Source: Papaver somniferum (lineage: Eukaryota; Streptophyta; Magnoliopsida; Ranunculales; Papaveraceae). Taken from it: a DNA stretch of 64,000 bases. The notes under the pieces are model-generated. The model was not told the DNA's origin. It ran no database searches and saw nothing but the letters and a program-made list of their open reading frames with translations. Location: contig NC_039367.1 in NCBI RefSeq assembly GCF_003573695.1, forward strand, positions 28,048,442 to 28,112,441, read 5' to 3'. The stretch's first letter is position 1, and each line of letters begins with the position of its first letter. Of this stretch, positions 10,547 through 22,304 are shown in pieces. The translations under genes were made by a program, and so were the position numbers.

Positions 10547-11483
10547 TGTGTGCACATATTTCATCATCAAACACGTGTATATATGAAGATACGTGGAGAG
10601 CATGCGGACAAAGTCATCAAAGCATGATGACACACGCCCATAGCCAAAAAGCCCATCCCGTCAACGTTGGATCTTTGCCCGAACAAATCTAAGGGCAGAA
10701 GTTAAAAGATGTACCGGTAACACGATGTACTGCAGAGCACCAAATAACTCCCGAAGAGTTACTTTATCTCATCCCCAAAAGAAGCCAAGATCAACGGTGG
10801 AGAGAAGGTGTACTGACATGGACGTGACAGGGGCAGAAGACACTTGCCTGACACGAGCAGGCGCCTCAACTACCCGCATTAAACACTCTGAGCAGCATAC
10901 GTGTCGATCAACCCATAGAACGAACGAGGACGACTCTGCGTGATGAAGTAATGAACGAAGAACCCGCGTGATGGACACAAAACACAAGAAGATAAGGTTC
11001 CAACGGCCCTCAGAAATGGGTCCCACACTCTAACCTTATAAATACCCCCTCTCCACCAAGAGTGAGGGGATCGGAAAAATCAGGAAGAGAAGGAGAGAGA
11101 AAGATTGTGAGTGTAAGTTAGTCCTTTACAATATACAGACCTATGTAAACTCCAAAGTCACTCGACTATCCCTGTAACCATCAAGTATATAGTGAAACAA
11201 CAACCCCGTGGATGTAGGCCTTAGTGCTGAACCACGTAAATCCCAGTCTTATTTACATTTCAGCACTTTATTTCGCCTAACGCTCCTTGAGTTTTACTTT
11301 TATACTTCGTTTTCTTTATCTTCCCCTGCGTAAACGCCCTCGCGATGTTATTAGATGAGGCTATGATAAACCCGAGGGTTTTGAGCCAAGGAATCAATGC
11401 AATCGTATTATCAGCGAGACGGTACCTAGAGTGCGAACATTGTTTGTGAACATATAGATGCCTTCGTGATTTACGTGTTCACA
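10547..11483 (+). repeat. 5' LTR
   Basis: It starts TGTGTGCACATATTTC and ends GTGTTCACA, 937 bp. I count roughly 30-35 differences from the 3' LTR by eye, so about 96% identity. It contains a TATA box at 11037-11044. Confidence 0.95.
11037..11044 (+). promoter_or_regulatory. LTR TATA box
   Basis: TATAAATA followed by a C- and CT-rich stretch. The same box occurs at the same offset in the 3' LTR (23521-23528) and in the minus-strand LTR of copy 2 (1465-1472). Transcription would begin about 30 bp downstream. Confidence 0.75.
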
Positions 11484-11485
11484 AT

Positions 11486-11505
11486 TTGGCGCTAGAAACA
11501 GGGAC
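11486..11505 (+). other. Primer-binding site
   Basis: The sequence just inside the 5' LTR is TGGCGCTAGAAACAGGGAC. Minus-strand DNA synthesis should start here on a tRNA 3' end ending in ...GCGCCA. It is not the usual initiator-Met site (TGGTATCAGAGC); I do not assign the tRNA. Confidence 0.75.
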
Positions 11506-11907
11506 TTCGTCCCGGTAAAAGATTTATCTTATCCTGTGATTTCATATTAAATTAGCATATGATTGCTCTACTTCATTAGCTCTGGCAGTATCTGTCGAAG
11601 CCTTCAAACTGGTTAAAAGATTTATTGCTTAGATCCATGGATTTACATTTTTTAGATCTCGTCTGGACTTGTCTTTCCGATGGGTTTTTGAAAATTTCAA
11701 AAAGATCTACGTGCATTTTCAAAGGGATCCTTTCACGTATCCACATACCTTCAATGAACCCGCATTTTTAAAAGTTCTCGTGGCCCTCGGGCAGTTTTTT
11801 TTTCTTGGAGTAATGAATTTCGTAAACTAACCCGATCCGCACAATTTCTGTTTCTCGCTGTTTGAAATTCCCTTGTGCAGAAAGAAAACGACAGCACGAT
11901 TGAAAAG

Positions 11908-13680
11908 ATGCAGGAAGCAGGAAAATCCAAAGCCTCGTCAAAGGAAGCACCAAGGACAACCCCGGTCATCACCCGGAGCAAGCAGAAAGGAGACAAAGCC
12001 AAAATAACTAGTCAGAGACAGGACACTGCGGAAATCACTTCGCCTATGAACGCTAACTCCGTTGCAGCCGCGGCCCTCAGAGCAGCGGCAGCGAAGTACA
12101 GTACGGCAGCGGCAGCCCCAAAGGCTGCGGAAGCCAGCAAAACTCTTGTTACGAATCAATCTCACCAACCAAAAGAAAGGGTGGATGAATCCAGAACACA
12201 TCAACCCGCGCACCCCCAACCTTCGGAATGCCACAACAAACGAACAGAATCAAACTGTGCCGGTGGGCACTCCGCCCGATTTGGAATTGCCAACAATCGA
12301 AGCTGAACCTCCACCACCTTTAGTACAAACCATAGAAGAAGGCGGCACCATGGCCGTAGTAGCACGAGCGGGGACTCCCAATCAGGGGTCAAACCAATCA
12401 CATCGACTGATGGCTGAGCTTGAAGAATTGAAGAAAGCCAGCAGGTTTACGCAGATGTGTAGTTTGCTGGCCAGAGAAAACCAAGATTTAAAAGACCGGA
12501 TTGCCCTAAGCACGAAGACCAGCCAGCAACTTGATGAGGCAAATTCAAAGGCACCAGAACCAAATCGAGACCGAAGAGTCATCGTAGCAGCCAATGGAGA
12601 CACGGCTAGGGGAAGTAGCGCATCTGACCCAGATTACAATGACGGAGAGTCAGACTATCACGAGCAGAAGAGCGTAGGGCATCACCACGCGATGGAAGAG
12701 CTACGTGATGAAATGATGGCCGAGATCAGGCAATTAAAAAGTAGACAAGGCGGGGGAAGGTTAGAAGAGGTCATGAGAGAGGCTAACTCCACGCCCCTAA
12801 CTCATCGCCTGGCCAACACCCCTATTCCGCTGAAATGCCCTGTCCCGACGTTCGAATGCTATGACGGATCCAGTGATCCCGCTGCACATATTCGGTATTA
12901 TAACCGTGTCTTAGCTAGATGGAGTCAGAACGACGCCGTACTCTGTAGATACTTCCCGTCAAGCCTGAAGGGATCGATTGTCTTGGTTTGATAATCTGCC
13001 GCCAGACTCCATCCACTCCTACGACCAACTCGCAGAAAAGTTCTTAAGAACTTACATGTACAACAAGACTGTTAACACCGGAATGGATAAGCTCTTTTCA
13101 CTGGCAATTGGCTACAAGGAAACCACGAGGGAATACACTAACAGATGGCACAAGATCTGCCAAGCCATAGGAAGTGTGGACCCAGTGGTAAGTATCAACT
13201 GCTACAAGTGGGGATTAGACCGAATGAGTCCACTATTTGTTGAGATTCATGGAAGCGTGCCTAAGACAGAGGGAGATCTTCGAATAATTATTGAAAAACG
13301 CTCGTCTTGAAGAAATCCAGCGTGAAAACCCGAGGGCGTACACAGAGGTCTCACCGTACCAATTCAGCAGAACAAACCAATGGGGCCAAAAGGAATTGTT
13401 CAGTGGAGCGGCCTCACGAAGACAGGAAGGAACGAAGGGATGAACGACGAAAGGCGACCGAAAATTCGAAGATCAAGTTTACACGAAGCTCAACGCTAGC
13501 TATGCTCGGATCCTGCGAGAGATCAAAGGAAGGGAAAACCTGGAGTGGCCATGGTCTAAGGGAAAACAGCCCCCGAGAACCGAGAAGTCTAAAGATTACT
13601 GTGAATATCACTGCTTCAACGGACACCAGACCGAAAAATGTAAAAACCTCAAAATAATGATCCAAAAATTAATCGATGCT
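11908..13680 (+). pseudogene. gag (capsid and nucleocapsid), frameshifted
   Basis: ATG at 11908 (MQEAGKSKASSKEAP), then an Ala-rich N-terminus. A base lost near 12215 moves the frame. The next frame holds a coiled-coil-like stretch and the capsid domain start (TFECYDGSSDPAAHIRYYNR at about 12850), which continues after another indel at about 12985 with SWFDNLPPDSIHSYDQLAEK, the conserved core of plant retrotransposon Gag. After further frame changes comes a short Cys/His knuckle (CEYHCFNGHQTEKC at about 13600). The product would package element RNA in the cytoplasm. At least three frame breaks make this copy non-coding. Confidence 0.85.
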
Positions 13681-14610
13681 GGCGAGCTCAAACATTACGT
13701 ACGAAAGGATGTCGCCGAGGATAGATCCAAACGAACCAAGCCAGTCCAACTTCCAGAAGGGAACCGCACAATCAACACCATCTCGTGTTCTGAAGCCGCA
13801 GGGCCCTCACTTACAGCACAGATAGGAAAGAGGTTACGGAAGCAGTTCGAAGACCGCTGCGAATTGTATAAGATCGATGGGATAGAGGTGGACGAGCACG
13901 AAGAGTGGATGGACTCACCTATTATTTCGATGCTGAAGATATCGAAGAAGATATGGAAGACCATAACGACCCCCTGGTCCTCACACTACCAGTGGCTGGA
14001 TGTAACCTTAAAAAATCCTCATAGACGGGGGAAGCTCAGTGAACGTTCTATTCTACGACGCATTCAAACGAATGAAGCTCCATGAAGAACACTAATGACC
14101 TCTTATTACACCATCTACGGATTCAATGGAGCACCCACAAAGCCATTGGGAGACATCGTGTTGCAAGTTGACGCTGGACCCATGAAAGTAGAAACACGAT
14201 TCAGCGTGGTGGACGCCCCATCCCCCTACAACGCCATTATTGGACGAAAATGGTTACATAAACTCAAGGGAGTGGCGGCAACGTACTACCAATATCTCAG
14301 ATTCCCACCTGAGGGAGTAATGGAAATCAAGGGAGATCGGGTCTCTGCAAGAGAGTGCCAAGCCACTCAGGATCGTATCAACAACGAACAAGAAGAGCAG
14401 CGAAAAACCCGAAGAATTAAAAATAAAGAAGCCGCGAAAGAGAAGGCCATAGACCTGTTCCTCAAGAAACTACAGGAAGGGTTGACAAAGATGATAATGT
14501 CTAAACAGAGACAAGTACTTCAGCAGCCAACGAAGGACAGAAACATACCAAATAGCAATCAAAGAACGTCCCAGTCCTCGGGGACCCGAAGCCGGTGTTC
14601 ACGCCAGTAG
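13660..14610 (+). pseudogene. Aspartic protease region
   Basis: The retropepsin active site is visible as ILIDGGSSVNVLF at about 14018-14056, where the usual DTG/DSG is DGG, as in many Tat-like proteases. A downstream frame starting near 14095 carries the rest of the fold (FSVVDAPSPYNAIIGRKWLH, the flap and second hydrophobic-Gly motif IIGR). A stop and a frame change separate the two pieces. The protease would cut the polyprotein in the particle. The Lys/Glu-rich tail at 14390-14480 links it to RT. Confidence 0.8.
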
Positions 14611-15467
14611 AGCCCGTAAAAGAAATCAACATAGGAACGGAAGAAAACCCGAAGATGATCAAAGTAGGGACCATAATGGACGAAAAAGAGAAGATTCTCT
14701 AACCAAATTACTTAAAGAATACGCGGATGTATTCGCCTGGAATAGGAGATATGCCGGGATTGACCCGAAAGTAATCCAACACGAGCTACGCATCAACCAG
14801 GCACACCCCCGTTCAGGCAGAAAATAAAAAGTTGCACCGAGTATCATAAGGCAGTGGAAAAAGAACTTCGGAAACTACTAGACGCAGGTTTCATCAAGGA
14901 AGTCAAGTACCCTACATGGATCTCCAACATGGTCGTCGTTCCTAAGAAAAATGGAGGGGTTAGATATGCATCGATTTTACTAACCTCAACAAGGCATGTC
15001 CAAAGGACAGCTATCCCCTGCCAAGCATAGATCAGCTGGTAGAAGCAGTAGAAGGATATGAAGAACTGTCATTCATGGATGGACATTCTGGCTACAACCA
15101 AGTAGCCCTGGCAGAAGAAGATCAGCCACACACAGCGTTCTACACCCACATGGCCTTTATTGCTACACTAGAATGCCCTTCGGACTTCGAAACGCAGGGG
15201 CAAATACCAAAGAATGGTCGATGCTATCTTCAGGCCATGGATTGGTAGTACCTTAGAAGTCTACGTTGACGATATGCTCGTCAAAAGTAAGCTGCGCAAA
15301 GATCACCACCAGGATCTGAGAGATATCTTCGAAGCAATGAGAAAACATCACATGAAAGTGAATCCAGAGAAATGTACTTTCGGCGTCACCTCGGGGAAAT
15401 TCCTCGGGTATCTGGTAACAAAAAGGGGCATTGAGGTAGACCCAGTAAGATTCAGGCCATAGTAGAA
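14611..15467 (+). pseudogene. Reverse transcriptase, palm region in pieces
   Basis: The N-terminal block DVFAWNRRYAGIDP lies at about 14728-14770. RT motifs follow in shifting frames: FTNLNKACPKDSYPLPSIDQ (about 14975-15035), SFMDGHSGYNQVALAEEDQP (about 15070-15130), and the catalytic YVDD in TLEVYVDDMLVKSKLRKDHH (about 15252-15310). The downstream thumb region (FGVTSGKFLGYLVTKRGIEV) is normal. At least four frame changes between 14820 and 15215 inactivate it. It would copy element RNA into DNA in the particle. Confidence 0.85.
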
Positions 15468-16313
15468 ATGCCATCCCCGAAGAATTTAAAAGAAGTGCAG
15501 AAACTCAATGGGTCCATAGCAGCCTTGGGCAGATTTATTGCCCGATCCTCGGACAAATGCAAACATTTCTTCAATATTCTCAAAAAAGGGAGCAAGTTTG
15601 AATGGACCGCAGAATGCGAAGAAGCCTTCCAAAAAATCAAAGAACACCTAGCTTCAATTCCGATCCTGCAGAAGCCGGATCCTGATGAGGTTTTGGCATT
15701 ATACATAGCAGCAACAGAAGACGCAGTCAGCGCAGTGTTGGTCAAAACCAATACGAAGATAGAACAACCTATCTATTACGTCAGTAAGACCCTCAATTCT
15801 GCGGAAAGGAACTACACAAAGATCGAACAGCTTATCCTAGCATTGGTATGGGCTACTCAAAAGCTGAGAACCTACTTCCTAACTCACTTCGTCCGGGTCC
15901 CATGCAAAGCACCACTGGAAGCAGTCCTCAAAAGCGCGGGAAAAGTGGGCAGAATAGCCAAGTGGAACACCCACCTGGACCAATTCAACATCATTCATGA
16001 AATTCAACATTCTCGAAAATCCCAAGTTTTGGCGGATTTCTTAGCAGACCTCCCCCTGGACAACGACGAAGAGATTAAGGGAATACCAGAAGCCGAGGAA
16101 GAAAGCAAGGATCCAATGGATATCCTCGAACCCGCGAGTCAAAGACAATGGGAAGTCTTCGTCGACGGTTCCAAAAATAAGGAAGGAGCAGGAATAGGCA
16201 TTGTCATCACCACCCCAACCGGAGAAAGGATTGTACAGGCACTCAGGTTAGAATTCAAAGAGCATACCAACAACATCGTCGAATACGAGGCAGTCGTACA
16301 TGCCCTCCGTTAA
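15468..16313 (+). CDS. RT-associated RNase H and start of the second RNase H
   Basis: A clean 281-codon frame. It opens with the RT connection (LNGSIAALGRFIARSSDK), then the retroviral-type RNase H (IYYVSKTLNSAERNYTKIEQ, LRTYFLTHFVRV). After an acidic linker a second, archaeal-type RNase H begins at about 16145 (WEVFVDGSKNKEGAGIGIVI; catalytic D in FVDGS, E in NNIVEYEA). The frame ends at a TAA and an adjacent TAG at 16312-16317, which interrupt the second domain. A dual RNase H is a hallmark of Tat elements. RNase H removes the RNA strand during cDNA synthesis. Confidence 0.88.
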   Translation: MPSPKNLKEVQKLNGSIAALGRFIARSSDKCKHFFNILKKGSKFEWTAECEEAFQKIKEHLASIPILQKPDPDEVLALYIAATEDAVSAVLVKTNTKIEQPIYYVSKTLNSAERNYTKIEQLILALVWATQKLRTYFLTHFVRVPCKAPLEAVLKSAGKVGRIAKWNTHLDQFNIIHEIQHSRKSQVLADFLADLPLDNDEEIKGIPEAEEESKDPMDILEPASQRQWEVFVDGSKNKEGAGIGIVITTPTGERIVQALRLEFKEHTNNIVEYEAVVHALR

Positions 16314-16316
16314 TAG

Positions 16317-17951
16317 ATGGGGGTAACCGATGTAAGACTGACAAGTGATTCGCAGCTTGTCATACGGCAAATAGGGCTCGAGTACAATGTGTACGATGAC
16401 ACCCTCTCAGCTTACATGGCCTTGGTCCAAACATTGGCATCACAAATTCCGAACATCAAGTTCCGGCACTTATGCAGAAGGGATCTCAGGCACGCGGATG
16501 CCCTAGCATATATATCATCCATGCTGAAGGATAAAAGCGTCGAAGCTATTAAAATAACAAGGGTATACGAGCCTTCGATTGCATCTCAATTCTCCTTCGC
16601 TACCAATCAAGATACAGTGGAAGAAAATATCGAAGACCAGGTAGGAGAAGACATCCATAACGATTTTGACGAAGAAGATATCCTGTCAAGAGCAAATCAA
16701 GACGAAGACTTCAGCAACGAAGATGATTGGAGAATGGTGATCCATGCGTTTCTCGAAAAGGGAAGCTTACCCGCGGATCATAAACAAGCTAGGAAAATAC
16801 TCTCCAAAGTAGGAAGATATGATCTCCGGGATGGGGTCCTGTACAAGAAATCCTTCCTCGGACCGTTACTACGTTGCTTATCCCGGAAAGAGGGGCATCG
16901 AATTCTAAACGACATCCATTATGGTGACGCAGGGAATCATAGCGGCATGAGATCACTAGCCGACAAAGCAAAAACGCAAGGATATTACTGGCCCACAATG
17001 ATACAGGATGCCGCAAGGATGTCCCGACGGTGTGAAGAATGTCAGCGCTTCGCCAAAAAGATACACGCGCCGGCAACAATGTTAAATTCTGTAGATAGCC
17101 CGTGGCCATTTTCAAAATGGGGAATAGATATCGTTGGGCCTTTCGTCGAAGGGTCAGGGAAAAGACGATTTTTGATAGTAGCCACGGACTACTTCAGTAA
17201 ATGGGTAGAAGCTAAAGCCTTATCCAGGATCAGAGACGCGGATGTGTTTACTTTCATATTCCAGAACATCATTTGCAGGTTCGGCATACCAGCAGAAATC
17301 GTGTCCGATAATGGTAAGCAATTACAGGGGAAAAACATAGACATGCTCTTCGATACTTTCAAGATAAGGAAGAACAAATCCACCCCCATATACCCTCAAA
17401 GCAATGGACAGGCGGAAGCCACTAACAAGACCCTCGCCCTTATCCTCAAAAAACAATTAGACGAACATAAGGGGCGATGGTGTGAACAGTTGCATAATGT
17501 GTTATGGGCATACAGAACAACAAGAAGATCTGCCACTGGGGAATCCCCGTTTCTCCTCACTTATGGAGCTGAAGCATTCATCCCAACAGAGATCCTCATG
17601 CCAACCACAAAGACCGAAGCATGGGATAAAAATCTCACAACAGACATGATGTTAGAGAGATTGGACGATCTAGAAGGAAGAAGGGAAGCAGCATTGCAGA
17701 AGATGGAAAATTATCAACGAAGACTAGCAAGGGAGTACAACAAAAAAATAAAGCTTCGAAATTTTGTAGAAGGGCGGTATGTGTTGAGAACAATCCCACA
17801 GTATCAACGAGAAAAGAGATGGGGAAAGTTAGCACCTACATGGGGAGGACCTTTTATAATACACGACATTGCGGGAAACGGTTCCTACTACCTTTGCAAT
17901 CTGAAAGGCGAGGTCCTCCGGCATCCTTGGAATGCTAAGTGGCTCCCATAG
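16317..17951 (+). CDS. Second RNase H end plus integrase
   Basis: A 544-codon open frame. The first 75 codons complete the second RNase H (RLTSDSQLVIRQI with catalytic Asp; LRHADALAYISSM). An acidic linker follows. Integrase then shows the HHCC zinc-binding domain (HSGMRSLADKAKTQGYYWPT, CEECQRFAKK) and the DDE core: D in WGIDIVGPFVEGSG, D in EIVSDNGKQL, E in SNGQAEATNKTLALI. The C-terminal domain (WGGPFIIHDIAGNGSYYLCN) ends without a chromodomain, as in the Tat and Athila branches. It inserts the cDNA into the chromosome. Apart from the two stops just before it, this part looks intact. Confidence 0.92.
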   Translation: MGVTDVRLTSDSQLVIRQIGLEYNVYDDTLSAYMALVQTLASQIPNIKFRHLCRRDLRHADALAYISSMLKDKSVEAIKITRVYEPSIASQFSFATNQDTVEENIEDQVGEDIHNDFDEEDILSRANQDEDFSNEDDWRMVIHAFLEKGSLPADHKQARKILSKVGRYDLRDGVLYKKSFLGPLLRCLSRKEGHRILNDIHYGDAGNHSGMRSLADKAKTQGYYWPTMIQDAARMSRRCEECQRFAKKIHAPATMLNSVDSPWPFSKWGIDIVGPFVEGSGKRRFLIVATDYFSKWVEAKALSRIRDADVFTFIFQNIICRFGIPAEIVSDNGKQLQGKNIDMLFDTFKIRKNKSTPIYPQSNGQAEATNKTLALILKKQLDEHKGRWCEQLHNVLWAYRTTRRSATGESPFLLTYGAEAFIPTEILMPTTKTEAWDKNLTTDMMLERLDDLEGRREAALQKMENYQRRLAREYNKKIKLRNFVEGRYVLRTIPQYQREKRWGKLAPTWGGPFIIHDIAGNGSYYLCNLKGEVLRHPWNAKWLP

Positions 17952-18580
17952 GAGCAACGCAGCTTTGCATCTGCGTGAAGAAGACCAGAAGAAGAAGGCA
18001 GCGTGACCGCTCTACATGTTTCTATCTCTGGATGAGGAATTGCAGGCCTCAACCTATCAATCAAACAAGCTTTCTAAAATTCAAGTAAACAAAAACTATC
18101 AACGATATTGGGGAAAGTAGTTAATCTACAATCTCTCAGGGCTCCCCCATCAGTGTCCATAAGTGTAAGACCAGGGGGAAGGCACCCAACAGAAAGAGAT
18201 ACCTAACCAAACTTAAGGCAACGGGTCGACGGAATGGGTGTATGTAAATATTTTAACCCCATATCCTAGAACGTTGCCTCGGCCCCCACCGTCTGGGAAT
18301 CCTCTGGCCAAGGGTTCGCCAGCGGGGTGACAGGTCTCAAGACGATCACGAAGGTACCTCCCTTCGGTATCGCACCCAAACACTTAAAAAAAAAAAAAAA
18401 ACTCTTCTTTTGTTTTTAGCGTCCTTCATCACAATGCTTAAAATAAACAACAAACTGATATTGCAGCTATATCAAAAAAATGATCCATTTCATAAAGGCT
18501 GGTTACAAAAAGCGGCAAGGCCAATACAAGGAATACACATCAAAAATATTCTTTTTACAATACAAGGAATGCCGCGGTCT
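17952..18580 (+). other. Spacer after integrase in the Gypsy element
   Basis: Non-coding on the plus strand. It contains a 15-bp A tract near 18388-18402. It lies between the convergent ends of pol and the antisense ORF, so it should hold transcript ends for both strands. Confidence 0.5.
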
Positions 18581-21500
18581 CTACTTAGATGATGCCTCCC
18601 CATCAGCAGGGTTGTTCCGAAGAGTTGAAGGGACGCTCCCACCAGATGAGGGTCCCGAGGAGCCAGGAAAGGAAGCAGGTACTGGACGACGTGGATAGCT
18701 CTTCACGAGGCCATGCTCGGTCTTAAGGCCAAGCTCAATCTTCTCCAGCATCTTGTTTGTCTCCTCAGCCAATTGACACCGAGCCTTATGCATAATAACT
18801 GTCGTCCGCTGTTGGGCTTGGGATAACAACTAAGATAGACGATTCACTTCTTTAGAAGCAGCACCAACGGCCTCCTCGCGGGATGCCGCCAGACTCTTAA
18901 AATGATTAGACTGTTCTTCCTGCTGCGCTAAGGAAGATTGAGCCTTTTCAAATTTTCATTTGCAACGCGGAGTTGTCCCTCGATCTCTGAAAAAGATAAC
19001 ACCAGGGAGTTAGCACAGAAAAGACACAATCACACTCGATGGAATAGGGTTGTACCTTCGACACAAGCCGGAGCCTCTTCATACTCATTAACAACCGCAT
19101 CTCGCGCTTCATCAAGATGGTCATATTCCGCGGATAATTTCTTATAATCTAGTTGAAGGTTGGTGAGAGTAAATTGACTGGCATCTAATTCTACCTGCTT
19201 CATCGAATCCATGTGATGAATGTGGTTGACTTCGTTGTTTATCTCTGATACCCCTTTGCTAAGTCTGTACATACATACTTCAAGATTTCTCTCAGACTCA
19301 GCCTGGCGAGCTATTTCAGCGCGAGACGCAGCAAGGGCCTTTCTTAGAGACCCAACTTCGGCTCGGGCATCGTCCCTTTCTCTGGTAAGACACAGCATGC
19401 TCTCCTTAACTCCCGGAAAAGGAAGGGAGCGAGCCTTTCGTAATTCCTCTTCCAGAAGATGTATCCTAGACTCCAACAACGAAGTGCGCTCACGGGATTC
19501 CCGCAGATTCTCACGTGTCCACAGCAGCGTACCATTGAACAAAGTACGGTCATGGTTATACAGATTCTGCATATCAACCATTTGAACATGCCTTGCGCGC
19601 CATACCTCAGCCCGAGCGTCCCACTTTTTGGCTTCACTCTTAATTTTCTCGACCATCTCTTTGATACGAGATTTTTGTCGTTCCCTTTCGTTTCGAAGCC
19701 ATATCAGCTTGGGGACGCCACCCACCTGAGATAGGGTGGGGAGAATCAGACAGAACAACTAAGTAATATAGAGGAATTACGACGCACGGCGAAGGTAAAA
19801 GAGGAAAAAGAACCAAACCTGTGAAAGCTGAAACTTGGCCGCGAGTTTGCTCTAACTCAGCGCGAACGGCAGCAAGCTCTGAACGAAGACCAGCCTCCGC
19901 TTCACCCAGGCTTTCTTTCTCTTTAAGGCTTTTCTTCAGTTCTTCTATTTCAACCTCAGTCGCAGATAATTCCTTTTCTCTGTGACAAAGCTTAGCCTCC
20001 AGCTTCAAAGATTTCGCTTTAAAGAATTGATACAACACATGGTTACAATGCTCACTCCTCATCATCTACACATCAAAACGGCAAACATTATTACACCGAA
20101 GGATTCAATCGTCACGAAGAGATATGTACGAAGACTTACCTCCAAGACACGCTGCTGAGGAAAACCATATTGGTACCCGTTGGCTATGACCATCATATCC
20201 GCGACAGAAGTAGGAGGCTCCGATACAAGGGTAGCTTCGGGAACACTCAAACTTTTTCCCCACATCTCAGATACCCGCGCCTTGGAAGATAATTCCATCA
20301 TCCGACGGGTATAAGCATCGGAATCCTTTTCACCAGCAACCACCGGGGCAGGATGAGGGACAAACAGCAAACCCTTTTTCTTAAGCCAATCCATTATGGC
20401 GTCCTCACCCTCAAACGTCAGCGAATGAGGGAAATCCTCGGAAGGCGAGTCAACCACGGACTTCCCCTTGGCTGATATTGCCCCATCATCACAAGTTTCG
20501 GCATCAACATGCGCATCGTGATCATCCGCGCCTCCATCCTGAACAACAGCGTCTTCCTTACCAGACCCCCCGAGCACATCCTAATTATCATTGGGGGAAA
20601 GTAGAGAGAAGTCTTCAGGAATAAACCCTGTCAAAAGAGAACTCTTGAGAAATGGTGGGGAGAGTTTCCGCAGCATCAACAGCAGGAACAGACATATCAG
20701 CGATAACACTGCCGTCAGCTACCGCGGCATTATTTCTCCCTCCATCACCATCACAACCCGCACCAATCTCCTCCTCGACATTAGGAGGGGAAGTATCAGT
20801 GCGTTCTTCCCCATCAGAAATCTCCTCATCCTCGGCAAACTCTTCGTTTACCGGACTGGTAACTTCTTCATGAACCTCAGCCTCACCCATCACAATGGTA
20901 GAAGACTGCTTCGGCCCAATCTTTTTCTTCTTCGAAACCTGAAAACCAACACATGTTCCACAGAGTTATTTTTTCGAACAGTTTGATTTTCAAAAAAAGA
21001 GAGGCGCGGCCAGAATCTGCAATAACCATACCTTGGCAGTAGTGGCACTCTTTGGTGGAAGTATAGCACCAGAACCTTCCTCACCGTCTCCTTCAACGAC
21101 GTCGAGGGCATAAGGAAAGTTCATACATGCGAAGTTTAAACGCCAGGGACAGAAATATCCATAACGAGCAGGAGGAGATTCACGTGGCCTGCTACTCTCA
21201 GAAGGACGCCAACCGCGCGGACCGGGAATCCAACCGTACGCCGAAGGACCAACAACTTCGATAACAGTAGCGTGCCACTCGTAGTCATGGTCACGCTTGA
21301 TCCTCTCACGTGCCGGAAAAAGTTTCCGCTGACTAGACCCCTCGGTGCCTGGAACATACTTCAGCTTGGCATCGCTGACCTCACTTAACATACGAATTTC
21401 ACCCCGAGGAGCAGCGAGATTCCTAAGGCTAACACTCCACGGTTTACGGTTCCTATTATTGACGTAATCACCAAAGGAGTTTTTGAAGTTTTCAGGAGTA

Positions 21501-22304
21501 TACCATTCCCTCTCCTCGGGATTTGGAACGTAACACGTCATCATCGTCTCCCCCTTACTCCGCAGATAACACTCCCTCAGTGCACGGAGATAATTCCCCA
21601 ATAATTGCGACACGGAACGGCTGTGAGTATTGGTGGAAGAGCCTTCACGACCAGCAAGCACATCGTAATAGAAGGAGTCACCAGACTTGTACAACGGAAA
21701 CATAAGACCCTCCTCGAAATCTCCAACCGTAGTCAACAAATGAAACTGATCAAACTGATACTTCGAGATGAGCTCATAAGTAATATCATCCTCAGGGGCA
21801 TAGAAACGAACCTCGAAGGCTTGAAGCTCATGCTTTTCCTTGAAAACTTCAAGGTCAATATGCTTGAACGTAACTTTCTTCTTTCTGACCGAAACACTGC
21901 GTATCACCGGGGCAGCCTCATCCTCTTCCGCGGGATCGGACGAACCAACAAAATCCTCGGAAGCTCGTCTTTTCAAAGAGAGATTCTTAGACGATTCAGT
22001 CCTCGGGACACAACCTTTGGTGTTCTTCCCTTTGAAAGAAAGTACTGGAGGCGGCGGTAGAGGGTGATGCACGGGCACTACTGAACGCGGAGGAGGAACA
22101 TCAAAGGCAACAGCACGAGGAGGTGTCTGCGTACACCTAATGTCATCACGAGGACGAGGGACCCTCTTTCCTAGGAGGAGAGGCCTTCGCCCTAGAAGAA
22201 GAAACTCTAATACCACGGGAATCCATTTGAGACTCTCTGCGGGGAGGGGATCTCGGTAGACTAGAACCCGGAGTTTGACAAGGAAGTCGCGGACGGTCAG
22301 ACAT
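18581..22304 (-). pseudogene. Antisense multi-exon ORF inside the Gypsy element
   Basis: A minus-strand gene of about five exons fills the element's 3' region. Exon 1 starts at 22304 (MSDRPRLPCQTPGSSL), is Pro/Ser/Arg-rich, and then (after a frameshift near 22150) has a folded domain of about 250 residues (LISKYQFDQFHLLTTVGDFE, RNRKPWSVSLRNLAAPRGEI). Introns with GT-AG ends and matching phase lie at 21031-20939, 20139-20066 and 19055-18987; another near 19818-19726 has two possible donors. Exon 2 has a basic KKKK stretch and an acidic region; exons 3-5 form a long coiled coil. One further frameshift near 20630, a one-base shift in the last exon and two stops make this copy defective. Antisense extra ORFs are known in Tat elements; function unknown. 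The folded region may be related to the plant-mobile-domain or transposase-like proteins sometimes carried there, but I cannot confirm that. Confidence 0.75.
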
